Part shown: positions 53,986 to 61,813 of the stretch, in pieces
How the letters are laid out: every line of letters starts with the position of its first letter
Numbering within the stretch: position 1 is the stretch's first letter
NCBI GenBank assembly: GCA_027531565.1
Contig: JAPZSB010000007.1
Coordinates: 310,001 to 374,000, forward strand
Direction: 5' to 3'
DNA length: 64,000 nt
Origin: Beijerinckiaceae bacterium
GTDB lineage: Bacteria > Pseudomonadota > Alphaproteobacteria > Rhizobiales > Beijerinckiaceae
Program-made: the position numbers and the translations under genes
Notes under the pieces: generated by a model
What the model saw: the letters and a program-made list of their open reading frames with translations, nothing else
Told to the model about the DNA's origin: nothing
The model's database searches: none

Positions 53986-54020
53986 TCCTTCCGCGCGAAC
54001 CGTCCCTTCGACAGGAGTTT

Positions 54021-55640
54021 ATGGCAATGGCTCACGCTCACGCTGCCGATGACCATTCACACGACATGCCGACCGGCTGGGTCCGCTATGTCTATTCGAC
54101 CAACCACAAGGACATCGGCACGCTCTACCTGATCTTCGCGATCATGGCGGGGCTGATCGGCGGCTTCCTCTCGGTCGCCATGCGCATGGAACTGCAGGAG
54201 CCCGGCCTCCAGTATTTCTCCAACCCGCACACGTTCAACGTGTTCGTGACCGGCCATGGCCTGATCATGATCTTCTTCATGGTCATGCCCGCGCTGATCG
54301 GCGGCTTCGCCAACTGGTTCGTGCCGATCATGATCGGCGCGCCGGACATGGCCTTCCCGCGCATGAACAACATCTCGTTCTGGCTGCTGCCGGCCGCGTT
54401 CGGCCTGCTCCTGATCTCGATGTTCGTCGAAGGCCCGCCCGGTGCCAACGGCGTCGGCGGCGGCTGGACGATCTATCCGCCGCTCTCGACCTCGGGCCAG
54501 CCCGGCCCGGCGATGGATTTCGCGATCCTGTCGCTGCACATTGCCGGTGCCTCGTCGATCCTCGGTGCGATCAACTTCATCACGACGATCTTCAACATGC
54601 GCGCCCCGGGCATGACGCTGCACAAGATGCCGCTCTTCGCCTGGGCGGTGCTGGTGACGGCCTTCCTGCTCGTGCTGTCGCTGCCGGTTCTTGCCGGGGG
54701 CATCACCATGCTGCTGACGGACCGCAATTTCGGCACGACCTTCTTCGCGCCGGAAGGTGGCGGTGACCCGATCCTGTTCCAGCATCTGTTCTGGTTCTTC
54801 GGCCATCCGGAAGTCTACATCCTGATCCTGCCGGCCTTCGGCATCGTCAGCCACATTGTCGCGACCTTCTCCAAGAAGCCGGTCTTCGGCTATCTCGGGA
54901 TGGCCTATGCGATGGTGGCGATCGGCTTCGTGGGCTTCATCGTGTGGGCGCACCACATGTACACCACGGGCATCAGCCTCGCCGCGCAGCAGTATTTCGT
55001 GGCGGCAACGATGGTGATCGCCGTGCCGACAGGCGTGAAGATCTTCTCCTGGATCGCGACGATGTGGGGTGGCTCGATCCAGTTCCGTCCGCCGATGGTC
55101 TGGGCGATCGGGTTCATCTTCCTGTTCACCGTCGGCGGCGTGACCGGCGTGGTTCTCGCCAATGCCGGTGTCGACCGCGTCCTGCATGACACGTACTACG
55201 TGGTGGCGCATTTCCACTACGTGCTGTCGCTCGGCGCCGTCTTTGCGATCTTCGCGGGCTGGTATTACTGGTTCCCGAAGATGTTCGGCTATGTCATCCC
55301 GGACTGGATCGGCAACCTGCATTTCGCGATCGCCTTCGTCGGCGCGAACGTGCTGTTCTTCCCGCAGCACTTCCTGGGCCTTGCCGGCATGCCGCGCCGC
55401 TATGTCGACTATCCGGATGCCTATGCCGGCTGGAACTACATCTCGTCGCTCGGCTCCTACATCTTCGCCGTCGGCCTGATCGTCTTCTTCTACGGGATCT
55501 GGTACGCCTTCTCGAAGAAGATCAAGGCGGGCGACAATCCGTGGGGCGAAGGCGCGACCACGCTGGAATGGACCCTGTCCTCCCCGCCGCCCTTCCACCA
55601 GTTCGAGACGCTGCCGCGCATCACCGGCAACAATCACTGA
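54021..55640 (+). CDS. ctaD: Cytochrome c oxidase subunit I
   Basis: The 539-residue 12-helix core subunit holds heme a and the heme a3-CuB centre, where oxygen is reduced. CuB ligands and the Tyr crosslink region are in [16 protein letters not shown] and [10 protein letters not shown]. The heme ligand His pair is in [16 protein letters not shown] at 54014-54017 is 3 bases from ATG 54021 and 9 from ATG 54027. Either start is possible. It follows ctaC by 35 bp. Confidence 0.97.
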   Translation: MAMAHAHAADDHSHDMPTGWVRYVYSTNHKDIGTLYLIFAIMAGLIGGFLSVAMRMELQEPGLQYFSNPHTFNVFVTGHGLIMIFFMVMPALIGGFANWFVPIMIGAPDMAFPRMNNISFWLLPAAFGLLLISMFVEGPPGANGVGGGWTIYPPLSTSGQPGPAMDFAILSLHIAGASSILGAINFITTIFNMRAPGMTLHKMPLFAWAVLVTAFLLVLSLPVLAGGITMLLTDRNFGTTFFAPEGGGDPILFQHLFWFFGHPEVYILILPAFGIVSHIVATFSKKPVFGYLGMAYAMVAIGFVGFIVWAHHMYTTGISLAAQQYFVAATMVIAVPTGVKIFSWIATMWGGSIQFRPPMVWAIGFIFLFTVGGVTGVVLANAGVDRVLHDTYYVVAHFHYVLSLGAVFAIFAGWYYWFPKMFGYVIPDWIGNLHFAIAFVGANVLFFPQHFLGLAGMPRRYVDYPDAYAGWNYISSLGSYIFAVGLIVFFYGIWYAFSKKIKAGDNPWGEGATTLEWTLSSPPPFHQFETLPRITGNNH

Positions 55641-55646
55641 TCCGCA

Positions 55647-55676
55647 TTCCGGAGGCCGGGCAACCGGCCTCCGGAA
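55647..55676 (+). other. 13-bp perfect hairpin with GCAA loop after ctaD
   Basis: TTCCGGAGGCCGG (55647-55659) and CCGGCCTCCGGAA (55664-55676) pair perfectly with a GCAA tetraloop. No T run follows. It sits 7 bases after the ctaD stop, before the 126-bp gap to ctaB, and may define or protect the 3' end of the ctaC-ctaD transcript. Confidence 0.55.
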
Positions 55677-55766
55677 CGCTATCGGCAAGGGGCCCGCGGG
55701 CCCGTTCCCGATGGCGTCCGGCCACACGGCCGGCGGTCCCGTTCCCGACGAACACAGGACGATTGC

Positions 55767-56714
55767 GTGAGTGACCTTGGTGCAGACCTCCGGCGCGAGA
55801 CGCTGATCTCGAATGCCGATCCGCTGGATTTCCTGTCGCTGCTGAAACCGCGGGTGATGTCGCTCGTCGTCTTCACGGCTCTGGTCGGCATGGTGCTGGC
55901 ACCTGGCGCGATCCACCCGGTGATCGGCCTGATCGCCGTCTTCGCGATTGCCGTCGGCGCCGGCGCCTCGGGCGCGCTCAACATGTGGTATGATGCCGAT
56001 ATCGACGCCGTGATGGGCCGGACGGCCAAGCGGCCGATTCCCTCCGGGCGCGTCCAGCCGGGCGAGGCGCTGAGCTTCGGGATGATTCTCTCGGTGCTCT
56101 CGGTGATGGTGCTCGGACTGGCAACAAACTGGGTCGCCGGCGGCCTGCTGGCCTTCACGATCTTCTTCTACGTCGTGATCTACACGATGGGCCTGAAGCG
56201 CCGCACCGCGCAGAACATCGTCATCGGCGGTGCCGCCGGGGCCCTTCCCCCGGTTGTCGGCTGGGCCGCCGTGACCGGCGGCGTGGCGATCGAGCCGATG
56301 ATCCTGTTCTCGATCATCTTCCTCTGGACGCCGCCGCATTTCTGGGCGCTGGCCATCGTCCGCAAGGATGATTATGCCCGCGCGGGCGTGCCGATGCTCC
56401 CCAATGTCGCGAGCGACCGGAACACCCGGCTGCAGATCCTGCTCTATTCGCTGCTGCTGATCCCGTTCGGCGTGGCGCCCTTCTTCATGGGCTTCGGTGG
56501 CTGGCTTTACGGGGCAACCGCCCTTGTCGGCGGCGTGATGATGGTCTGGTGGTCCGTGGGCATCCTGCGCGCCGATGACGAAGGCAAGCTGAAAAAGGCC
56601 TGCTGGTCGCTGTTCGGCGGGTCGATCCTCTATCTCTTCGCGGTCTTCGCGGCGCTGCTGCTCGAATGGGCCGGCGGCCTTGCCTGGACCCTGCTGCGCG
56701 GGAGCCTCGCATGA
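55767..56714 (+). CDS. ctaB: Protoheme IX farnesyltransferase
   Basis: This polytopic UbiA-family prenyltransferase converts protoheme IX to heme O on the way to heme A. At 315 residues it shows the aspartate motif [15 protein letters not shown] followed by [10 protein letters not shown], and a second acidic motif later. GTG start at 55767. It overlaps the next small gene by 4 bp (ATGA). Confidence 0.95.
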   Translation: MSDLGADLRRETLISNADPLDFLSLLKPRVMSLVVFTALVGMVLAPGAIHPVIGLIAVFAIAVGAGASGALNMWYDADIDAVMGRTAKRPIPSGRVQPGEALSFGMILSVLSVMVLGLATNWVAGGLLAFTIFFYVVIYTMGLKRRTAQNIVIGGAAGALPPVVGWAAVTGGVAIEPMILFSIIFLWTPPHFWALAIVRKDDYARAGVPMLPNVASDRNTRLQILLYSLLLIPFGVAPFFMGFGGWLYGATALVGGVMMVWWSVGILRADDEGKLKKACWSLFGGSILYLFAVFAALLLEWAGGLAWTLLRGSLA

Positions 56715-56878
56715 GTGCGCCGCAGGAAACCGAGGGGCTGCGCCTGACCGACGAGGAAAAGGCCCGCCGCGCGCGGCGGAACAAGGCCATCGGCCTCGGC
56801 GTGGCTGGCCTGTGCCTGCTGTTCTACGTGATCACCGTTTTCAAGATGGGACCCTCGATTCTTTCCAGGCCGATGTGA
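56711..56878 (+). CDS. Small membrane protein of the cox cluster (CoxF-like)
   Basis: The 55-residue protein has a charged N-terminus ([15 protein letters not shown]) and one transmembrane helix ([21 protein letters not shown]). Short proteins of this type sit between ctaB and ctaG in alphaproteobacteria and may be cox assembly factors. Overlap with ctaB and a 1-bp gap to ctaG support co-translation. Confidence 0.75.
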   Translation: MSAPQETEGLRLTDEEKARRARRNKAIGLGVAGLCLLFYVITVFKMGPSILSRPM

Positions 56879-56879
56879 C

Positions 56880-57512
56880 ATGACCGAACGTCCGCTTCCC
56901 GCCCCTGTCGTTATCGATCCCGCCCGCAACCGCCGGGTGGCCGCCTATGTCGTGACCGGTTTCTGCGTGATGCTCGGCGCCTCCTTCGCGGCGGTGCCGC
57001 TCTACGACCTGTTCTGCCGGGTGACCGGCTATGGCGGGACCACGATGGTGGCGACCCGCGCGCCGGACCGGGTGAGCGAGCGCGTATTCACGATCCGGTT
57101 CGATGCGAATGTCGCCGCCGGCCTGAACTGGCGCTTCGAGCCGGAAGTGCCGGAGATCACGATCCGGGCCGGCGAGGTCAAGACCGTCAGCTATACGCTG
57201 CGCAATCCCGGCCAGCAGCCGACGACCGGCATTGCCAGCTATAACGTGACGCCGGACCAGACGGGCGCCTATTTCAACAAGATCGCCTGCTTCTGCTTCA
57301 CCGAGCAGACGCTGCAGCCGGGCGAGGCACGGACCGAGGAAGTGGTGTTCTTTGTGGATCCCGAGATCTCGAAGAACCGCGAACTCGACAGCATCCGAAC
57401 GATCACCTTGTCTTACACGTTTTTTCCGTCCAAGAACCCGGCCAAGCCTGTGGCCGATGCTGGACAGCTGACGGCACCGCCCGCTCCGGCGGGTGGCACC
57501 GTATCGAAATAG
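56880..57512 (+). CDS. ctaG: Cytochrome c oxidase assembly protein CtaG/Cox11
   Basis: This copper chaperone delivers Cu to the CuB site. The 210-residue protein has one N-terminal transmembrane helix, then the periplasmic Cox11 domain with the Cys pair in CFCFTEQT (residue near 138-141), PLYDLFCRVTGYGG and the C-terminal SYTFFPS. It starts 1 bp after the small CoxF-like gene. Confidence 0.95.
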   Translation: MTERPLPAPVVIDPARNRRVAAYVVTGFCVMLGASFAAVPLYDLFCRVTGYGGTTMVATRAPDRVSERVFTIRFDANVAAGLNWRFEPEVPEITIRAGEVKTVSYTLRNPGQQPTTGIASYNVTPDQTGAYFNKIACFCFTEQTLQPGEARTEEVVFFVDPEISKNRELDSIRTITLSYTFFPSKNPAKPVADAGQLTAPPAPAGGTVSK

Positions 57513-57530
57513 GAAGGGGGGCCCGTTTCC

Positions 57531-58400
57531 ATGGCCAACGCACACGCCAAGAACCACGATTACCACATTCTTCCGCCGAGCCCCTGGCCCTTCATCGGGT
57601 CGGTTTCGGCCTTCATCTGCGCGGTCGGGGCCGTGATGTGGATGAAGAAGATGCCGATCGGGGGCCTCCAGGCCGGAAGCCTGCTCTTCTTCGCCGGGTT
57701 TATCGGCGTGCTGTACACGATGTTCGGCTGGTGGCGCGACGTGGTGAACGAGGCCGAGACGGGTGACCATACCCGCGTCGTGCAGATGCATCATCGCTAC
57801 GGCATGATCATGTTCATCGCCTCGGAAGTGATGTTCTTCGTGGCGTGGTTCTGGGCCTATTTCGACGTGGCGTTCTTCACAAACGAAGCCATCCAGTTCC
57901 AGCGCACCGAACTGACCGGCGGGCAATGGCCGCCCAAGGGCATCGCGGTGTTCAATCCGTGGGAGCTGCCGCTCTTCAACACGCTGATCCTGCTGACCTC
58001 GGGCACCACCGTCACCTGGGCGCATCATGCGATCGTTCATGGTGACCGCCAGGGCCTGCGCCAGGGGCTCTGGCTGACCGTCCTGCTCGGCGCGTTCTTC
58101 ACCCTGGTGCAGATGTATGAGTACAGCCATGCCGCCTTCAAGTTCTCGGGCCATATCTACGGCGCGACCTTCTTCATGGCGACCGGCTTCCATGGCTTCC
58201 ATGTTCTCGTCGGGACCATCTTCCTCGCTGTCTGCCTGATGCGCGTCTACAAGGGGCATTTCACGCCGAAGCAGCATCTCGGCTTTGAATTCGCGGCCTG
58301 GTACTGGCATTTCGTCGACGTGGTCTGGCTGTTCCTGTTCGCGGCGATCTATGTCTGGGGTTCGAACTGGGGCGCAGCGGCCGCCGCAGCGGCCCATTGA
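57531..58400 (+). CDS. ctaE: Cytochrome c oxidase subunit III
   Basis: The 289-residue seven-helix subunit starts with [12 protein letters not shown] and shows [27 protein letters not shown] and ends with [21 protein letters not shown]. It stabilises subunit I and its proton uptake. An intrinsic-terminator-like hairpin follows 11 bp after the stop. Confidence 0.96.
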   Translation: MANAHAKNHDYHILPPSPWPFIGSVSAFICAVGAVMWMKKMPIGGLQAGSLLFFAGFIGVLYTMFGWWRDVVNEAETGDHTRVVQMHHRYGMIMFIASEVMFFVAWFWAYFDVAFFTNEAIQFQRTELTGGQWPPKGIAVFNPWELPLFNTLILLTSGTTVTWAHHAIVHGDRQGLRQGLWLTVLLGAFFTLVQMYEYSHAAFKFSGHIYGATFFMATGFHGFHVLVGTIFLAVCLMRVYKGHFTPKQHLGFEFAAWYWHFVDVVWLFLFAAIYVWGSNWGAAAAAAAH

Positions 58401-58410
58401 TGCAAGACGG

Positions 58411-58435
58411 AGGGCGGCCACGAGCCGCCCTTTCC
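58411..58435 (+). terminator. Terminator-like hairpin after ctaE
   Basis: AGGGCGGC (58411-58418) pairs with GCCGCCCT (58424-58431) with loop CACGA, followed by TTCCGATT. The T content is moderate, so it may attenuate transcription into DUF983-surf1-thrC. Confidence 0.55.
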
Positions 58436-58452
58436 GATTCGAGGGATCGAAC

Positions 58453-58830
58453 ATGGCGTATCATGGCCCGGAAGCCGATCCGGTTTCGGCCGGACTTTCC
58501 GGACGCTGCCCGCGCTGCGGCGAGGGGCGCCTGTTCGAGGGCTTCCTCAACGTCCCGCCATCCTGCCGATCCTGCGGGCTGGATTACCGCTTTGCCGATT
58601 CCGGCGACGGCCCGGCCGTTTTCGTGATCCTGATCGCCGGCTTCCTTGTGGTTGGCCTGCTGCTCTGGACAGAGATCAGTTACGAGCCGCCGATCTGGGT
58701 CCATCTCGCGATCTTCCTGCCGATGACCCTGATCCTGTGCCTCGGCATGCTGCGCCCGCTCAAGGGCGTGATGATTGCCCTGCAATACCGCAACCGGGCC
58801 GAAGAGGGGCGGCTCTCGGACAAGCCATGA
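58453..58830 (+). CDS. DUF983 family membrane protein
   Basis: The 125-residue protein has two CxxC knuckles (GRCPRCGEG and PSCRSCGLD), suggesting a zinc ribbon, and then two transmembrane helices. DUF983 genes are often found in cytochrome oxidase clusters; their role is unknown. It overlaps surf1 by 4 bp. Confidence 0.88.
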   Translation: MAYHGPEADPVSAGLSGRCPRCGEGRLFEGFLNVPPSCRSCGLDYRFADSGDGPAVFVILIAGFLVVGLLLWTEISYEPPIWVHLAIFLPMTLILCLGMLRPLKGVMIALQYRNRAEEGRLSDKP

Positions 58831-59618
58831 GCCTGCGCGCCAAGGGGTTCCTTCTTTTCATCGCCGCGATCACGCTGTTCCAGGCCGGGCTCGGCTTCTG
58901 GCAATGGCAGCGCCTGGGCGAGAAGGAGGCATTTCTCGCCGGCATCGCCGCCGCCGCCAAGGCACCGCCGCGGCCGCTGGGGGAGGCCCGTCTCTGGGAC
59001 CGCGTGACCGTGACAGGGCGCTTCGTCCACGAGCGCGCGAGCTATGTCCGCACGTCCCGACCCGAACCGAAGCCCGGCACCCAGCCCGGCCGCACGCTGC
59101 TGGGCAGCGGGTTCGGCGTGTTCGTGATGACGCCCTTCATCACCCGGCTCTGCGGCACGGATGGCAAGTGCACGCTGACCAATATCTACGTCAATCGCGG
59201 CTTCCTGCCGACGCGCGCCGATGGCCGGCTGCCTCCGTTCGACCGTCCGACCGAACCGGTCACGCTGACGGGCTTCCTGCGTCCGGGCGAGACGGCCGGC
59301 CTCTTCCCGCCGCACAATGATCCGCAGCGGCAGGTCTGGTTCTTCCGCAGCACGGACGAAATGGCCCGCCAGACCGGGCTCCCGGGTGCCGAGACCAGCG
59401 AGCTGGCCCGCACCAATTATGCCCGCTTCATCGACCTGCAGGCCGCTCCGGATTCCGTCGATCCACCGCATGGCGTCGAGGTCGAGGCGTTCCTTGCCGC
59501 CATTCCCAACAACCATTTCCAGTACGCGCTCACCTGGTGGGGCCTCGCCCTGACCAATGTCGTCGTCCTGACATTTTTTCTTGCATCGCGCCGCCGGCGC
59601 GGCACAAGTGCGCTCTGA
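58827..59618 (+). CDS. SURF1-family cytochrome oxidase assembly protein
   Basis: The 263-residue protein has N- and C-terminal transmembrane helices (GFLLFIAAITLFQAGLGFWQWQR and FQYALTWWGLALTNVVVLTFFL) bracketing a periplasmic loop, and the N-terminal GFWQWQRL motif of SURF1, which helps insert heme A. Translation is coupled to DUF983 through ATGA. Confidence 0.93.
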   Translation: MSLRAKGFLLFIAAITLFQAGLGFWQWQRLGEKEAFLAGIAAAAKAPPRPLGEARLWDRVTVTGRFVHERASYVRTSRPEPKPGTQPGRTLLGSGFGVFVMTPFITRLCGTDGKCTLTNIYVNRGFLPTRADGRLPPFDRPTEPVTLTGFLRPGETAGLFPPHNDPQRQVWFFRSTDEMARQTGLPGAETSELARTNYARFIDLQAAPDSVDPPHGVEVEAFLAAIPNNHFQYALTWWGLALTNVVVLTFFLASRRRRGTSAL

Positions 59619-59644
59619 GTTTCTTCCCCTGCGGACAGCCTGCC

Positions 59645-61042
59645 ATGCGCTATATCTCCACCCGGGGCGAGGCCCCTGCCCTCACCTTCGCCGATTGCCT
59701 TCTGGCCGGCCTGGCCCGGGATGGCGGCCTCTACCTGCCGGAAACCTGGCCGAGCCTGAGCACCGACGAGATCGCCGCCTATGCCGGGCAGAGCTTCGAT
59801 GCCGTCGCCTTTGACGTGATCCGCCGGTTCACGGGCGGCACCATCCCCGATCCGGTGCTGCGGCAGGCGACACGGGAAGCCTATGCCACCTTCGCCCATC
59901 CGGCCGTGACGCCGCTGGCGCAGATCGGGCCGAACCAGTTCGTCCTCGAGCTGTTCCACGGCCCCACGCTGGCCTTCAAGGACGTGGCGATGCAGCTGCT
60001 GGCGCGGCTGATGGACCATGCGCTGGCCGGAACCGGCAAGCGGGCAACGATTGTCGGGGCCACGTCGGGCGATACCGGCGGCGCCGCCATCGAGGCGTTC
60101 AGGACCTCGAAACGTGCGGATGTCTTCGTGCTGTTCCCGGAGGGGCGCGTTTCCGATGTCCAGCGCCGGATGATGACGACGCCGACCGAGCTGCATCTGC
60201 ATGCGATCACCATTCCCGGCACCTTCGATGATTGCCAGGACCTGGTGAAGGCGCTGTTCAACCACCATGCCTTCCGGGATTCGGTGCAGCTTTCCGGCGT
60301 GAACTCGATCAACTGGGCGCGCGTGGTGGCGCAGGTCACCTATTACTTCGTGGCGGCGGTGGCGCTGGGCGCGCCGCACCGGAAGGTGGCCTTCACCGTG
60401 CCGACGGGGAATTTCGGCGATATCTTCGCCGGGTATGTCGCCCGGAAAATGGGACTGCCGATCGAGCAGCTGGTCATCGCGACCAATATCAACGACATCC
60501 TTGCCCGGACGCTCGAGACCGGGCGCTACGAGATGGCCGGCGTGGCGGCAACCTCCTCGCCGTCGATGGATATCCAGATTTCCTCGAATTTCGAGCGCCT
60601 GCTGTTCGAGGCCTCCGGCCGTGACGCTGCATCGGTCCGGCAGATGATGGCCAGCCTCAAGCAGGGCGGATCCTTCGCGCTGCCCGCCGACGTGCTGGCA
60701 GCGATCCGCGCGGATTTCTCCGCCTTCCGGGCGGACGAGGCCGAGGTGGCTGCCGCGATCCGCACCACGCGCGACGAAGCTGGCTATGTCGTCGATCCGC
60801 ATACTGCCACGGGCATCGTCGCGGCGGCCAAGGCAGGGATTGACCCCGCCGTGCCGATGGTGGTGCTGGCCACGGCCGCGCCGGCGAAATTCCCCGACAC
60901 GATGCAGGCGGTTGCCGGGATCGAAGCGCCCCTGCCGCCACGGCTGGGCCGGCTGATGACCGATCCGGAGCGGATGTCGCCGGTTCCCAATGACAGCGCG
61001 GCTCTCGAGGCCTTCATCCGGAGCCATCGACGGGATTCCTGA
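59645..61042 (+). CDS. thrC: Threonine synthase
   Basis: This PLP enzyme converts O-phosphohomoserine to threonine. The 465-residue protein has the PLP Lys in HGPTLAFKDVAMQ, GATSGDTGGAAIEAF and SINWARVVAQ motifs of the fold-type II (class I) threonine synthases. It is 26 bp after surf1, an association common in alphaproteobacteria. It is followed 2 bp later by a GNAT gene. Confidence 0.96.
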   Translation: MRYISTRGEAPALTFADCLLAGLARDGGLYLPETWPSLSTDEIAAYAGQSFDAVAFDVIRRFTGGTIPDPVLRQATREAYATFAHPAVTPLAQIGPNQFVLELFHGPTLAFKDVAMQLLARLMDHALAGTGKRATIVGATSGDTGGAAIEAFRTSKRADVFVLFPEGRVSDVQRRMMTTPTELHLHAITIPGTFDDCQDLVKALFNHHAFRDSVQLSGVNSINWARVVAQVTYYFVAAVALGAPHRKVAFTVPTGNFGDIFAGYVARKMGLPIEQLVIATNINDILARTLETGRYEMAGVAATSSPSMDIQISSNFERLLFEASGRDAASVRQMMASLKQGGSFALPADVLAAIRADFSAFRADEAEVAAAIRTTRDEAGYVVDPHTATGIVAAAKAGIDPAVPMVVLATAAPAKFPDTMQAVAGIEAPLPPRLGRLMTDPERMSPVPNDSAALEAFIRSHRRDS

Positions 61043-61044
61043 CC

Positions 61045-61644
61045 GTGATCGGATTTCTTGCCAGCCTGACCGGCGGAGTACCGCACGAGATCCTAACCCT
61101 GGAATCCGGTCCGCTGCGCCTGCGCCCGCCGCAGGCTGCAGACTACCCGTCCTGGGCCGAGCTGCGGCAGGCATCGCGGCCGTTCCTCCAGCCCTGGGAG
61201 CCGGCCTGGCCGGCTGATGACCTGACGCAGGCGGCCTTCCGCCGGCGCCTTGCCCGATACCGGCAGGAGATCCGCTCGGACAGCGCCTACCCGTTCTTCC
61301 TGGTTGACCGGCACAGCGAGGCGATCCTCGGCGGGATCACGCTCGCCAATGTCCGGCGAAGGGCCGCGCAATCGGCAACCCTCGGCTACTGGATGGGCGC
61401 ACCGCATGCGGGAAAGGGTCACATGACGGAAGCGGTGAAGGCGCTCACCCGCCATGCCTTCCTCCGGCTCGGCCTCGAACGGATCGAGGCGGCCTGCCTC
61501 CCGGACAATGCCGCCTCGGTGCGTGTTCTTGAAAAAGCCGGATTTCGCCGCGAGGGCTACGCGCGCGGATATCTTTCCATTGCGGGGGCGCGGCGCGACC
61601 ATGTGCTGTTCGCCCGGCTGAAATCGGATCCGATCCCAGAATAA
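61045..61644 (+). CDS. GNAT family N-acetyltransferase (RimJ-like)
   Basis: The 199-residue protein has the ribosomal-protein acetyltransferase pattern: LRPPQAADYPSWAEL, LGGITLANVRRR, YWMGAPHAGKGHMTEAV (acetyl-CoA loop, degenerate relative to R/Q-x-x-G-x-G/A) and NAASVRVLEKAGFRREG. GTG start at 61045, 2 bp after thrC. Alphaproteobacteria often have an M16 peptidase gene between these two; here none fits in the gap. Confidence 0.88.
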   Translation: MIGFLASLTGGVPHEILTLESGPLRLRPPQAADYPSWAELRQASRPFLQPWEPAWPADDLTQAAFRRRLARYRQEIRSDSAYPFFLVDRHSEAILGGITLANVRRRAAQSATLGYWMGAPHAGKGHMTEAVKALTRHAFLRLGLERIEAACLPDNAASVRVLEKAGFRREGYARGYLSIAGARRDHVLFARLKSDPIPE

Positions 61645-61813
61645 CCGGGGAATCCGCAGCTCCGCCCGCGCTCGTCGCTTGCCCCCCGGCAGGCGATGAT
61701 GTTTGAACAGGGAAACGATTGAAGGGCTTGCCTCAGGTGATCCGCACCGACATCCCAACCCTGCTGCCATCCGTGCCTCGGCCGGGCCGGCAGACCGTTT
61801 CCGCCTACCCGTG

